DNA from: Qipengyuania huizhouensis
GTDB lineage: Bacteria > Pseudomonadota > Alphaproteobacteria > Sphingomonadales > Sphingomonadaceae
Direction: 5' to 3'
NCBI RefSeq assembly: GCF_019711635.1
Contig: NZ_JAIGNT010000002.1
Span: 1-64,000 of the forward strand
Length of the DNA: 64,000 nucleotides
Program-made: the position numbers and the translations under genes
Notes under the pieces: model-generated
Database searches by the model: none
What the model saw: only the letters and a program-made list of their open reading frames with translations
Told to the model about the DNA's origin: nothing
Shown: positions 24,120-33,589 of the stretch, piece by piece
Numbering within the stretch: the stretch's first letter is position 1
How the letters are laid out: each line of letters opens with the position of its first letter

Positions 24120-24977
24120 TTGTTCAAGCTCGACGGTTTCGATCTTTCCGCTTTTATCCGTGATACGCTTGCCGAAGACCTCGGCGAAGGAATGTCCGGC
24201 GGCGGACGCGATGTTACCAGCGAAAGCGTAATCCCCGCACAGGCCCGCTTTTCCGGAACGATGGACACACGCGATCCGATCCATGTCGCGGGCCTGCCCG
24301 TGGCCGCGGCCTTCTTCCGCGCGCTCGATCCCGATATGCAGATCGACATCCTCGTCGAGGAAGGTGCGCAAGTTCCCGCCGGGACCGACCTGATGCGGCT
24401 CGAAGGTAATGCCCGCGCCATGCTCACCGCCGAGCGCAGCGCCTTGAATACTGTCCAGCACCTCTCGGGCATCGCCACCATGGTCGCCGAATACGTCCGA
24501 GTGATGGACAATCCGGCTTGCACCCTGCTCGACACGCGCAAGACCATTCCGGGCCTGCGCCATCTCGAAAAATACGCCGTGCGCATGGGCGGCGGGGCGA
24601 ACCACCGCATGGGATTGTGGGATGCGGCGATGATCAAGGACAACCACGTGCTCGTCGCAGGAAGCGTGGGAGAGGCGGTACGCCGCGCGGTCGAGGCCGG
24701 GGTGAGGGACATCATTTGCGAGGTCGACCGGATCGATCAGATCGAACCGGCTCTGGAAGCGGGCGCAACGCGGCTGTTGCTGGACAATATGGAACCGCCG
24801 ACCCTGCGCGAAGCCGTGGCGCTGGTGGCAGGGCGCGTGCCCACCGAAGCCAGCGGCGGGATCAACCTGGACACGATCCGCGCCAAGGCGGCCACCGGGG
24901 TCGATTATGTGTCGGTAGGAAGGCTTACCCAGAGCGCGCCCGCAGCCGATATCGGTCTGGACTTTATGCCGCTATGA
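24120..24977 (+). CDS. nadC: Quinolinate phosphoribosyltransferase (nicotinate-nucleotide pyrophosphorylase)
   Basis: 285 aa from the TTG at 24120, the first start after the REP-like pair, which gives the usual length. It converts quinolinate and PRPP to nicotinate mononucleotide with CO2 release in NAD synthesis. Signature LDTRKTIPGLRHLEKYAVRMGG and GGGANHRMGLWDAAMIKDNH hold the PRPP/quinolinate-binding Arg and Lys residues; SGGINLDTIRAKAATGVDYVSVG is the phosphate-binding end of the barrel. The stop overlaps the RNase T2 start. nadA and nadB are not in the window. Confidence 0.95.
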   Translation: MFKLDGFDLSAFIRDTLAEDLGEGMSGGGRDVTSESVIPAQARFSGTMDTRDPIHVAGLPVAAAFFRALDPDMQIDILVEEGAQVPAGTDLMRLEGNARAMLTAERSALNTVQHLSGIATMVAEYVRVMDNPACTLLDTRKTIPGLRHLEKYAVRMGGGANHRMGLWDAAMIKDNHVLVAGSVGEAVRRAVEAGVRDIICEVDRIDQIEPALEAGATRLLLDNMEPPTLREAVALVAGRVPTEASGGINLDTIRAKAATGVDYVSVGRLTQSAPAADIGLDFMPL

Positions 24978-25672
24978 AATCCGCCGCGGCAATCGCGGCA
25001 GCAGTCGCGCTCGCAACGCCGGGTGCAGTTGCGGCCCAGGCCTTTCAATGCACTATCCCCGGCAGCACCCATGTGCCCGATGTCGACGAGGGCGAGCCGC
25101 GGCGCCTGCCCGTGACGGGCTATACGCTTGCCTTGAGCTGGACTCCCGAATTCTGCCGCTTCCGCGAGAGCGAACGCCGCCATGCGCGGCAATGCTCGGG
25201 GCGCGAGGGACGCTTCGGCTTCACGGTCCACGGGCTCTGGCCCGACAGCGGGCGCAGCTGGCCGCAATGGTGCAGCCGCACACCGATCGAGCTGGCCGCG
25301 CTGCGCAAGAACCTCTGCATCAGCCCCGACGCTGCGCTGGTCACGCGCCAATGGGCCAAGCACGGCACCTGCATGACCCGCCGCCCGGAAACCTACCTCA
25401 AGGTCACGCGCATTCTGTTCGGCGGCCTCCGCTGGCCCGATTTCGTCCGCATCAGCCGCGAGGACGATCTCACTGCAGGCACTATCCGCACTCGCTTCGC
25501 CGATGCCAACCCGGGCTGGTTCCCCGAAGCGGTAGGCGTGCATCTGGACGGCAAGGGATGGCTGGAGGAACTGCGCCTCTGTTACGATAAACGCTTCATG
25601 CCCAAGGCGTGTGATGAGCGCCGGTCGGGAGCGAAGGATGGCGAGGCGGCGAAAATCTGGCGGGGGCTATAG
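24974..25672 (+). CDS. Ribonuclease T2 family protein
   Basis: 232 aa with a signal peptide of about 22 residues (SAAAIAAAVALATPGAVAAQ), so it acts outside the cytoplasm. The two catalytic CAS motifs are present: FTVHGLWPDS with His, and RQWAKHGTCM with Glu replaced by Lys-His order typical of the T2 active-site block WxKHGTC. Cysteines for disulfides are spread through the mature part. It cuts single-stranded RNA to 3'-phosphates. It is coupled to nadC by a 4-nt overlap, with no obvious functional link. Confidence 0.9.
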   Translation: MKSAAAIAAAVALATPGAVAAQAFQCTIPGSTHVPDVDEGEPRRLPVTGYTLALSWTPEFCRFRESERRHARQCSGREGRFGFTVHGLWPDSGRSWPQWCSRTPIELAALRKNLCISPDAALVTRQWAKHGTCMTRRPETYLKVTRILFGGLRWPDFVRISREDDLTAGTIRTRFADANPGWFPEAVGVHLDGKGWLEELRLCYDKRFMPKACDERRSGAKDGEAAKIWRGL

Positions 25673-25703
25673 CCAGCCCAGCAGCATTGCGATTTCGCGA
25701 TTC

Positions 25704-26207
25704 CTATTCCGCAGAATCGAAGTAGCCGTAAAGCTTCTCCAGCGACATCGACCATAGCTCGATCTGCCGGCGGTAATTCTCGCGAGTGATGCCGCCATCG
25801 GAGATTATGTATATTCTGACCGAAAGAGTGCCTTCGGGATCGACATAGGCGCGGCCGAAGTTCTGACGGTAATTATAGGCCGATACCGCTTCCGCAATAT
25901 CCGCCGGGCTCGCATTTTCGGGCGGCGCGAAGGTCGCAAGAATCGAGGTGCCGTAACAATTCTCCAGAATGTCCGAATCCTCGCACGCCATCAGGGCGGC
26001 ATTCGCGTGAAAGCCGTTCGAGAAAATCACGTTGATCGAGTTATTATCGGGATGCGCTTCCCACTTCGTATCGTTCGCTCCTAGCGCCACCTCGAGATCG
26101 CTGCGCGAAAAGGTGCCGATTGTCTCGCTGCCCTGTGCCATCGCTGACGCACCGGACAGCGCGAGACTTGCACCGGCGACGAGAATCGCAGTCCCAAAAT
26201 TCGTCAT
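25704..26207 (-). CDS. YbjN-like exported protein
   Basis: 167 aa from the ATG at 26207, 12 codons into the open frame. A signal peptide covers residues 1-25 (TNFGTAILVAGASLALSGASAMAQ). The mature part shows alternating beta/alpha structure with two Cys in MACEDSDILENCYG, likely a disulfide, and a C-terminal helix ending in LEKLYGYFDSAE. The best match from memory is the YbjN-type, type III chaperone-like fold, but similarity is weak. It is monocistronic, on the opposite strand to the RNase T2 gene. Confidence 0.75.
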   Translation of the reverse strand: MTNFGTAILVAGASLALSGASAMAQGSETIGTFSRSDLEVALGANDTKWEAHPDNNSINVIFSNGFHANAALMACEDSDILENCYGTSILATFAPPENASPADIAEAVSAYNYRQNFGRAYVDPEGTLSVRIYIISDGGITRENYRRQIELWSMSLEKLYGYFDSAE

Positions 26208-26319
26208 GCAGTATTTCCCCCTTCCGGGCAGGACCGTAACCAAAGCTCGACGGATTGCCCACCCGCTTCATGCAGCCCTTTTTCTAAATGGAAACACTAT
26301 GCTGTGCGGACGGACAGTT

Positions 26320-26775
26320 TCAGCGACGCTCCCTGAAGAAGTCGCGAAGCAACTCCGCCGCTCTTGCTCCACCAAGCCCCGCGTAGACCTCCGGGCGGTG
26401 TAGGCATTGTTTCTGTTCAAACACGCGCGCGCCGTGTTCGACCGCACCGCCCTTGGGGTCGCTTGCACCATAATAGACCTTGCCCAGCCGCGCGTGGACG
26501 ATGGCGCCGGCGCACATGGCGCAGGGCTCCAGCGTGACCCAAAGCTCGCAATCTGTCAGACGCTCCTGCCCGAGCGCCACCGCCGCGCGGCGAATCGCCA
26601 GCATCTCCGCATGGGCGGTGGGATCGCTGGTCTCTCGCGGCGCATTGTGCGCCTCGGCGATCACCTCGCCGCCGCGCGTGATCACCGCACCCACAGGCAC
26701 TTCGCCCGCCGCGGCCGAGGCTTCGGCCAGTTCGAGCGCACGTTGCATCGGTTGCGGAAGGGTCCAGCCTGTCAT
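26320..26775 (-). CDS. tadA: tRNA-specific adenosine deaminase
   Basis: 151 aa. It turns the wobble adenosine of tRNA-Arg(ACG) into inosine. Zinc ligands and catalytic Glu are in THAEMLAIR-type (HAEMLAIRRA) and in PCAMCAGAI; the later stretch GKVYYGASDPKGGA is also conserved. Length and motif spacing are those of TadA rather than of cytidine deaminases. It is divergent from rpmB, whose promoter lies just upstream on the other strand. Confidence 0.94.
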   Translation of the reverse strand: MTGWTLPQPMQRALELAEASAAAGEVPVGAVITRGGEVIAEAHNAPRETSDPTAHAEMLAIRRAAVALGQERLTDCELWVTLEPCAMCAGAIVHARLGKVYYGASDPKGGAVEHGARVFEQKQCLHRPEVYAGLGGARAAELLRDFFRERR

Positions 26776-26818
26776 ACCAGCGCCTCGCTAGCCCCCGGTT
26801 CGATCCCGCGCAACGTGC

Positions 26819-26847
26819 TTGACGATTCGCACCCTCGCCGCTATGCG
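26819..26847 (+). promoter_or_regulatory. Predicted sigma-70 promoter for rpmB
   Basis: TTGACG (26819-26824) and TATGCG (26842-26847) are separated by exactly 17 bases, matching the alphaproteobacterial housekeeping consensus closely at -35. The predicted leader before the rpmB ATG would be near 78 nt. Confidence 0.5.
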
Positions 26848-26931
26848 CGCCGCTTTCCGGGATAAATGAGGCCCCCGTCCGCATTTGCGGCCAAGGGAAC
26901 TCGCCCAGCCATTCGAACGAGAGACAAATCC

Positions 26932-27219
26932 ATGTCGCGCATTTGCGAACTCACCGGCAAGGGCCGTCAGGTCGGTCACAATGTGAGCCACGCCAACAAC
27001 AAGACCAAGCGGGTCTTCCTGCCGAACCTGCAGAACGTCACGCTGATGAGCGAGAAGCTGGATCGCAGCTTCAAGTTCCGCGTGTCGACGCAGGGCCTGC
27101 GTTCGGTCGAGCATAATGGCGGTCTCGACAACTGGCTGCTGAAGACCAGCGACGAAAAGCTTTCGGCCGGTGCGCTGAAGGTAAAGCGCGAGCTGAAGAA
27201 AGCTACCGCCGCCTCGTAA
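26932..27219 (+). CDS. rpmB: 50S ribosomal protein L28
   Basis: 95 aa from the ATG at 26932. The start [26 protein letters not shown] is the L28 signature, followed by [24 protein letters not shown]. Length fits the longer alphaproteobacterial form. It is a structural protein of the large ribosomal subunit. A strong terminator follows at 27258-27288. Confidence 0.97.
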   Translation: MSRICELTGKGRQVGHNVSHANNKTKRVFLPNLQNVTLMSEKLDRSFKFRVSTQGLRSVEHNGGLDNWLLKTSDEKLSAGALKVKRELKKATAAS

Positions 27220-27257
27220 GCTGCGCGGCGCTTCGGCGCTTTCCTGATCGATCACGC

Positions 27258-27289
27258 AAAGGCGCGCGGGTTCACCTGCGCGCCTTTTG
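27258..27289 (+). terminator. Rho-independent terminator after rpmB
   Basis: A 10-bp stem (AAAGGCGCGC with GCGCGCCTTT) and a 10-base loop, followed by a T. It may also serve transcripts from the right. Confidence 0.75.
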
Positions 27290-27369
27290 CCGTGTCCAGT
27301 CTCTACGCCACCGGTTTTCGGGACTGGGAGCATCCCCCAGATCGACGTAGCTGCGGGGCAGCCAGGTCG

Positions 27370-28272
27370 TCAGGGCATCGGCGGCAGGAACAGCAGCGGA
27401 TCGAGCCGCAGGTTCCGCCACACGAGGCTCCAGTGGAGGTGCGGCCCCGTCGCGCGGCCCGACGAGCCGATGCGGCCCAGCGGCTGCCCCTGCTTTACCG
27501 TCTGCCCATCGCGCACGAAGAGTTCGGAGGAATGCAGGAAGGCGCTGTTGAGGCCCTGCCCGTGGTCGATGATGAGGAGCTGTCCTTCGAGGCTGAAATC
27601 GGGTTCGGCCAGTACCACGATGCCGTCGGCGGGGGCGACATAGGTCGTTCCCGCGCCGCCCGCGATATCGAGGCCCGAATGATAGCTGCCCGGTTCGCCG
27701 CGGTAGATGCGCTGCGATCCGAACCGGCCCGAGATACGTCCGGTCACCGGCCAGACCATGTCCTGTCGCCAGCCCTCGGCCGGGGTTTCCTCCTGCCGCG
27801 CGTTCCAGATTGCTTCGAGCTCGGGTCGGCGGCGCGCAAGAAAGGCTTCGGAAGAGGACGAGGGACGCCTGGCGACATTGACCCGCTCTATGTCCCAATC
27901 GCGCGGCGAAATGGCGACTGGGCTCTCGATCACCCTGCCATCGGCCAGCGTGGCGACGAGCGTTTCGCTCGGCCCTGCATCGCGGTCGAATGCGGCGAAG
28001 AAATTGCCCTTCTCGTCGAAGACAAGCTCGTTCTCGCCCAATGCCGCACTTTCGGTCCCACCGGGAACCGTGCCGCGGATCCAGCCGCCCTGCGTCAGCT
28101 CGCCCTCGAAGGAGAATACCGCCGGGCGAGAAGGCGCGGGCGCAGGATCAGGTTCGCGCACCGGCTGCACAACCTCGCTGGGCGGTGCAGGCTCAACCGG
28201 CACCGGCTGCGAGGGCGCCACACAGGCTGAAACGGCAAGGAGGAAAAGCGGCGCGACCCGGCGTAATCTCAC
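27370..28272 (-). CDS. M23 family peptidase lipoprotein
   Basis: 300 aa. An N-terminal lipobox (LLAVSAC) points to a lipoprotein in the envelope. The M23/LytM domain lies in the last 130 residues: HSGLDIAGGAGT with the first zinc ligands, VRDGQTVKQGQPLG, and GPHLHWSL with the HxH. Members cut peptidoglycan cross-bridges or, without catalysis, activate amidases. The zinc ligands look complete. It overlaps the DUF2093 gene by 4 nt and follows xseA in one operon. Confidence 0.9.
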   Translation of the reverse strand: MRLRRVAPLFLLAVSACVAPSQPVPVEPAPPSEVVQPVREPDPAPAPSRPAVFSFEGELTQGGWIRGTVPGGTESAALGENELVFDEKGNFFAAFDRDAGPSETLVATLADGRVIESPVAISPRDWDIERVNVARRPSSSSEAFLARRRPELEAIWNARQEETPAEGWRQDMVWPVTGRISGRFGSQRIYRGEPGSYHSGLDIAGGAGTTYVAPADGIVVLAEPDFSLEGQLLIIDHGQGLNSAFLHSSELFVRDGQTVKQGQPLGRIGSSGRATGPHLHWSLVWRNLRLDPLLFLPPMP

Positions 28273-28478
28273 GGTTTTAGCCGCTCCGTTGCGAGCTGGG
28301 GCGTGGCGTAGGCCTCCTGGTGCTCGACCGACCAGTACCGCAATTCCTCCAGCGGAATCGGCACACCGCTCGCCGCGCAGAACACGTGATTGCCCGCGCG
28401 CAGCACGCGAAAGCCATTGGGTCCGTATTGCAGCTTGGCCTCGCCCGAAGCGGGACCCGAATTCTTGTTCATCAGCAT
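28269..28478 (-). CDS. DUF2093 small protein
   Basis: 69 aa. The family hallmarks are clear: AKLQYGPNGFRVLRAGNHVFCAASGVPIPLEELRYWSVEHQEAY, with a single Cys in a position where many relatives have CAVTG. The function of DUF2093 is unknown. A second ATG at 28472 is also possible as a start. It sits between xseA and the M23 peptidase gene, overlapping the latter. Confidence 0.87.
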   Translation of the reverse strand: MLMNKNSGPASGEAKLQYGPNGFRVLRAGNHVFCAASGVPIPLEELRYWSVEHQEAYATPQLATERLKP

Positions 28479-28502
28479 GGGAAGCTCCCTAGCAGGCCGT
28501 GT

Positions 28503-29969
28503 CTATCCGAACAAATCGTCCTGCGCGGGCGGCGTTCCCTTTTTTGCTGGTTTGGGCCGCGGTGCTGGCGAGCTTGGGGCAGGTGGCGCGGCGCCGGTCG
28601 AGACGGCAAGGTCGCCGTCGCGGAACTTGAGCGTCAGCAGTGCCTCCTTCGCGGCCTCGACGCGGTCGGTCAGGGTCCGCCCGTCGGGGCCAGTAACCCG
28701 CACATAGCCGCGTTTTAGCACCGTATCGGGGTCCAGCGAGCGCATCACGCGTTCCAGCGCCGCCAGCCGTTCGCGGCCTTCCGCAATCGGTTTGCGCACC
28801 ACCGCAGGCGACAGGCGCACGCCCGCGAGCGAACGCTGCGCCTCGCGCAAGCCGCGTGTCAGCATGGCTGGCGAAAGCCGCAAATTGCCCAGCTTTTCGC
28901 GCCCCTGCCCTGCACGGTCCTGCAATCCGCGCCGCAGCCGGTCGGCCAATTCGTCGAGCTTTTGCGCCTGCGGTTGCAACAGCGCCTCGGGCGAGGGCAG
29001 CCGCTCGGCGCGCGCCTCCAGCCTTTCGCGGCCCAATTGCACCGGGCGCAGGATCGCGCGTTTCTTGCGCGCACCATAATCGGCGAGGGCGGCGGCAAGT
29101 TCGGCACGGACAGGTACGGCAATCTCGGCAGCGGCAGTGGGCGTCGGCGCACGACGATCGGCAGCGAAATCGGCCAGCGTGGTGTCGGTTTCGTGCCCCA
29201 CCGCGCTGATCGTGGGGATCGAGCATTCGGCGATGGCGCGCACCACCGCCTCCTCGTTGAAGCTCCACAAATCCTCGATCGAGCCGCCGCCGCGCGCCAC
29301 GATCACCAGATCGGGCCGATCGGGATGGCCTTGCGCCATGGCTGAGAAGCCGCGGACCGCGCCCGCCACCTGATCTGCCGCGCCCTGTCCTTGCACCAGC
29401 ACCGGCCAGACGATCACCCGGCTCGGAAAGCGATCCGCCAGCCGGTGCAGGATGTCGCGAATCACTGCGCCGGTGGGCGAGGTGACCACACCGATTGTGC
29501 GCGGCAGGAAGGGCAGCGCCCGCTTGCGGCTCTCGTCGAACAGCCCTTCGGCCTGCAGCCGCGCCTTGGTCTTTTCGAGCAGCGCCAACAGCGCACCTTC
29601 GCCCGCCAGTTCCATCCGCTCGATCACGATCTGGTACTTGGAGCGGCCCGGATAGGTCGTGATCTTGCCGCTGGCGACCACTTCCAGCCCGTCTTCCGGC
29701 CGGAAGGGCAGACGCCCAGCATTGCCCTTCCACATCACGGCATCGATCACCGCCTTGTCGTCTTTCAGGGCGGCATAGAGATGGCCCGACGCCGCGCGTT
29801 TCACGCCCGACAGTTCGCCGCGCAGCCGCACGAAGCCAAAGCGATCCTCCACCGTCCGCTTGAGCATTTGCGAGATTTCGCTCACCGACAGCGGCTCGGC
29901 GTTGTCGCCGGGGCGGGGCTTCGCTACCAGTCCGTCATTGTCTCTATCCGGTGGGAAACTTGCGGCCAT
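28503..29969 (-). CDS. xseA: Exodeoxyribonuclease VII large subunit
   Basis: 488 aa. With XseB it degrades single-stranded DNA in repair. An OB-fold at the N-terminus ([29 protein letters not shown]) is followed by the nuclease core with [32 protein letters not shown] and [29 protein letters not shown], and a coiled-coil tail. AGAGGA 7 bases upstream fixes the start at 29969. This ATG overlaps the purD ATG on the other strand in a CATG, so both promoters must lie within the neighbouring coding sequence or a shared spot. xseB is not seen nearby. Confidence 0.95.
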   Translation of the reverse strand: MAASFPPDRDNDGLVAKPRPGDNAEPLSVSEISQMLKRTVEDRFGFVRLRGELSGVKRAASGHLYAALKDDKAVIDAVMWKGNAGRLPFRPEDGLEVVASGKITTYPGRSKYQIVIERMELAGEGALLALLEKTKARLQAEGLFDESRKRALPFLPRTIGVVTSPTGAVIRDILHRLADRFPSRVIVWPVLVQGQGAADQVAGAVRGFSAMAQGHPDRPDLVIVARGGGSIEDLWSFNEEAVVRAIAECSIPTISAVGHETDTTLADFAADRRAPTPTAAAEIAVPVRAELAAALADYGARKKRAILRPVQLGRERLEARAERLPSPEALLQPQAQKLDELADRLRRGLQDRAGQGREKLGNLRLSPAMLTRGLREAQRSLAGVRLSPAVVRKPIAEGRERLAALERVMRSLDPDTVLKRGYVRVTGPDGRTLTDRVEAAKEALLTLKFRDGDLAVSTGAAPPAPSSPAPRPKPAKKGTPPAQDDLFG

Positions 29970-31242
29970 GAATATCCTCTTGCTCGGCGGCGGCGGCCGC
30001 GAACATGCGCTGTGCTGGAAACTGGCGCAATCGCCGCGCTGCGACAAGCTGTGGGCGAGCCCCGGCAATCCCGGCATGGAAGAATGCGCCACCTGTGTCG
30101 CGCTCGATAGCAGCGATCATGGTGCGGTGGTCAAGTTCTGCGAGGATAACGCCATCGGCCTGGTGGTGATCGGCCCCGAAGGCCCGCTGGTCGAAGGGGT
30201 GGCGGATAGCCTCGAGGAGGCGGGCATCCTCAGCTTCGGCCCTTCCAAGGCAGCAGCGCAGCTGGAAGGCAGCAAGGGATTCACCAAGGATCTGTGCGCC
30301 CGCGCCAATATTCCCACCGCGCGCTTCGAACGCTGCACCTCGCTAGAGGCGGCATGGGGTGCGCTCAAGAAATTCGACCCGCCCTTCGTCCTCAAGGCCG
30401 ACGGGCTGGCCGCGGGCAAGGGCGTGGTTATCGCCGAAACTCGCGAGGAAGCGCAGCACGCATTGTCGGAAATGTTCGACGGCCGCTTCGGCAGCGCAGG
30501 CTCCGAAGTTGTGATCGAGCAGTTCCTGACCGGCGAGGAGGCGAGCTTCTTCGCGCTGACCGACGGCAAGACCATCGTGCCGCTCGCCAGCGCGCAGGAC
30601 CACAAGCGCGTGGGCGACGGCGACGAGGGACCGAACACAGGCGGGATGGGTGCCTATTCGCCCGCGCCCGTGCTCACCGATGCCCTGCGCGACCAGGCGA
30701 TGCGCGAGATCATCGAACCCACCGTGCGCACCATGCGCGAGGAAGGCATGCCCTACACAGGCGTACTCTACGCCGGGCTGATGCTGACGAAGACCGGACC
30801 GCAGCTGATCGAATACAATGTGCGTTTCGGTGATCCCGAATGCCAGGTGCTGATGATGCGGCTGGAAAGCGACCTCGTGGAACTCATGCTGGCCTGCGCC
30901 GAGCGGCGGCTGGGCGAGATCGAGGCGCCCAGGATGAGCGACACTTTCGCGCTGACCGTGGTGATGGCGGCGGAGGGCTATCCGGGCACGCCGAAGAAGG
31001 GCGGCAGCATCGACCTGGGCGAGGCCGAGGCGAACGGTGCCAAGGTCTTCCACGCGGGGACAAAACTGGAAGGCGGCCAGCTGGTCGCCAGTGGCGGCCG
31101 CGTCCTCAACGTGACGGCAAGCGGGTCAAGCGCGACCGAAGCGCAAGCCGCCGCCTATGCCGCAGTCGATGCGATCGACTTTCCGGATGGTTTCTGCCGC
31201 CGCGACATCGGCCAGAGGGAAGTGCGGCGCGAGCGGGGATAA
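29968..31242 (+). CDS. purD: Phosphoribosylamine-glycine ligase
   Basis: 424 aa from the ATG at 29968. It makes GAR from phosphoribosylamine, glycine and ATP in purine synthesis. ATP-grasp features are visible: [41 protein letters not shown], then [11 protein letters not shown] and [19 protein letters not shown]. An earlier in-frame start (29860) lies within xseA and would give an untypical extension. Its start codon is shared, antisense, with xseA. Confidence 0.95.
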   Translation: MNILLLGGGGREHALCWKLAQSPRCDKLWASPGNPGMEECATCVALDSSDHGAVVKFCEDNAIGLVVIGPEGPLVEGVADSLEEAGILSFGPSKAAAQLEGSKGFTKDLCARANIPTARFERCTSLEAAWGALKKFDPPFVLKADGLAAGKGVVIAETREEAQHALSEMFDGRFGSAGSEVVIEQFLTGEEASFFALTDGKTIVPLASAQDHKRVGDGDEGPNTGGMGAYSPAPVLTDALRDQAMREIIEPTVRTMREEGMPYTGVLYAGLMLTKTGPQLIEYNVRFGDPECQVLMMRLESDLVELMLACAERRLGEIEAPRMSDTFALTVVMAAEGYPGTPKKGGSIDLGEAEANGAKVFHAGTKLEGGQLVASGGRVLNVTASGSSATEAQAAAYAAVDAIDFPDGFCRRDIGQREVRRERG

Positions 31243-31254
31243 TTTAACCATCCC

Positions 31255-32463
31255 ATGTTCGATAATGTTTCTCCGCAAATCTGGATCGCCCTTGCTCTGG
31301 CAATAACGGCTTTGGCTCCAGCGACCTATGCTTGGCGGTACTTTACTCATGGCAGGGTGCCCCGCGACATTACTCTTCCCGAGGAGGACTTGAGCTGGAA
31401 ATCGGAACCACAGCTATATCGAAGCCTCGCGATACTTTTGGGCTTGATTGGAATAGGCGTATTCATTTTCACTCCTCTTGCCGAGGATTTTGCCAAGTCT
31501 GACTACTTTGCTCCGACGTTGTTCGGCGCAATGGGGAGCTACGCTTTCGGGACGGCCGTATCCGGCTGGCGCAGCGGAGAAATAGAACCTCTGGTTCGCG
31601 GCGTGGCTCAGGCCTATCGCAAAGCCGAACACCCCAAACGCTATTGGGCATCGCTTATTTGGAACGGTATTTTAGGGGCGGCACTTTTTACCGCGTCGCT
31701 AGGAGTAATTTACGACAACGAATACCCAGATTGCAACGATTTTGGCGAACGAAACGAACTGATCGAAGCCTTGGAATCCTGTAACTCCATGCTGGCAGAG
31801 GATAGCCTTAGTCCAGAACGGCGTGCCAAGCTGCTCGCGGGTCGCGGACGCGTCCATCACCGCCTGGGCAAGGATGCGCTCGCGCTGCGTGATTACACCG
31901 GGGCGCTTCAGATCGATCCCGAAGATTCCTACGCTCTCTACAATCGTGCAGTTATTTACGAGCAGCAGGGCAATCTTCCTCTGGCGATAGAGGATTTCAC
32001 TGCCTCACTCGATTTGCGGCCAGACAATGAGGAAGCATACCTGCTCAGGGGTTTAGCGTATCTGGATTCCGGACGGTTTCGAGAAGCAATCGATGATTTC
32101 ACACAACTTCATCATAGCGATCCGGACAATCCCTATGCACTTGCAAACCGCGGAATCGCCCATGCATGGCTTGGGAATCGGAAAATGGCCGAGCTCGATT
32201 TCAAACATATAAGGGAGGGCGATCCCGGTTGGCCGGTTGTTTTACGCGGACAGGCGGTTCTGGCCTTTCAGAGCGAAAACTATCCCATAGTAATCAGATA
32301 TCTTACACAGGCATTGGAGATCGATCCAGAGGACTATTTCGCCTTGCGGATGCGGGCCGATGCCTACTGGAACATCGGAAAGCACGATTTGGCGCGTGAT
32401 GATGATGATCGATCAATGGCAATTGATGCGGCGAGGCGGCAAGTCGATATCGTAACCCGATGA
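31255..32463 (+). CDS. TPR-repeat membrane protein
   Basis: 402 aa. Hydrophobic segments near residues 9-27, 58-76, 84-102 and 134-152 anchor it in the membrane. From about residue 185 to the end there are five or six tetratricopeptide units (GRVHHRLGKDALALRDYTGALQIDPED and later copies). TPR arrays bind other proteins; the partner is unknown. Codon use is more A+T-rich than that of purD and adenosine kinase on either side, so it may be a recent arrival. It lies 12 bases after purD. Confidence 0.8.
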   Translation: MFDNVSPQIWIALALAITALAPATYAWRYFTHGRVPRDITLPEEDLSWKSEPQLYRSLAILLGLIGIGVFIFTPLAEDFAKSDYFAPTLFGAMGSYAFGTAVSGWRSGEIEPLVRGVAQAYRKAEHPKRYWASLIWNGILGAALFTASLGVIYDNEYPDCNDFGERNELIEALESCNSMLAEDSLSPERRAKLLAGRGRVHHRLGKDALALRDYTGALQIDPEDSYALYNRAVIYEQQGNLPLAIEDFTASLDLRPDNEEAYLLRGLAYLDSGRFREAIDDFTQLHHSDPDNPYALANRGIAHAWLGNRKMAELDFKHIREGDPGWPVVLRGQAVLAFQSENYPIVIRYLTQALEIDPEDYFALRMRADAYWNIGKHDLARDDDDRSMAIDAARRQVDIVTR

Positions 32464-32475
32464 TCGGTCCGGGGG

Positions 32476-33471
32476 CTACCCCAGCTTCTCAGCCACCAGC
32501 GCCTTCAGGTCCTTCTCGCTGCGTGCGCCGATGTGACTGATGATCTCGCCCGCGCAGATCGCGCCCATGCGCAGGCAGGTCTCGAGATCCTCACCGCGGG
32601 TGTGGCCACTGAGGAAACCGGCGGCGAAGAGATCGCCCGCGCCGGTGGTATCGACCACCTTGGCGATCGGCTCGGCGGGGACTTCGGCCCGCTCGCCATC
32701 GGCGATGACCACTGCGCCCTTGGCGCTGCGGGTGGCGACGAGCGTGGGAACCTTGCCTTTCAGCGCGTCGAGACCGGCTTCGAAGTCCGGTTTGCCGGTC
32801 AGCGTCGCCAGCTCGTGTTCGTTGACGAAGAGGATGTCGATCTTTCCTTCTTCGATCAGCGCGCGGAAATCGTCGCCATGGCGCTCGATCACGAAGCTTT
32901 CGCTGGCAGTGAAGGCGACCTTGCGGCCCGCACCGCGCGAGACGTCGATCGCGCGGCGCATGGCGCTGCGGGGCTCTTCCGGGTCCCACAGGTAGCCTTC
33001 GAGATAGAGCACGCCCGCGCTGGCGATCAGCTCTTCGTCGAGCGCGGCGGGCGGCAGAAATTGCGAAGCGCCGAGGAAGGTGTTCATCGTCCGCTCGCCA
33101 TCGGGCGTAACGAAGATCAGGCAGCGCGCAGTCGGCGGATCGCCTTCCCGCGGGGTAGTGTCGAAATCGATGCCCACGGCGCGAATGTCGTGCGCGAAAA
33201 TGTCGCCCAGCTGGTCCTTCGCAACCTGGCCGACGAAGGCGCATTGCGCGCCCAGCGCGGCCATCCCGGCGAGCGTGTTCGCCGCAGAACCGCCCGAGAT
33301 TTCGGTGGCGCGGCCCATCGCGTCGTAAAGCTCCTGCGCGCGCTCGGTATCGACCAGCGTCATCCCGCCCTTGGCAAGACCGAGCTCTTCGATCAGCTCG
33401 TCTTCGCAGGGGGCCATCACGTCGACGATGGCATTGCCGATCGCGACGACGTCGTAACGGGGGTCGGTCAT
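32476..33471 (-). CDS. Adenosine kinase (PfkB family)
   Basis: 331 aa. PfkB-type sugar/nucleoside kinases use ATP; the adenosine type salvages adenosine to AMP. Motifs: GGSAANTLAGMAALG near the substrate site, NEHELATLTGKPDFEAG, and the catalytic DTTGAGDLFAAGFLSG with the anion-hole GAGD. Most alphaproteobacteria carry this form, named by analogy. The 118 bases upstream face the divergent EI24 gene. Confidence 0.88.
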   Translation of the reverse strand: MTDPRYDVVAIGNAIVDVMAPCEDELIEELGLAKGGMTLVDTERAQELYDAMGRATEISGGSAANTLAGMAALGAQCAFVGQVAKDQLGDIFAHDIRAVGIDFDTTPREGDPPTARCLIFVTPDGERTMNTFLGASQFLPPAALDEELIASAGVLYLEGYLWDPEEPRSAMRRAIDVSRGAGRKVAFTASESFVIERHGDDFRALIEEGKIDILFVNEHELATLTGKPDFEAGLDALKGKVPTLVATRSAKGAVVIADGERAEVPAEPIAKVVDTTGAGDLFAAGFLSGHTRGEDLETCLRMGAICAGEIISHIGARSEKDLKALVAEKLG

Positions 33472-33589
33472 GAAAACTCCGGAAGGTGAACGAAACTTGG
33501 AATGTGTCGGGCGCGGTTAGCGGTTCGTCGTACAAAGGCCAAGGGCGGCGTTGACTTGTCTGCGTGCACGGGCGATTCGATCCGGCAAG

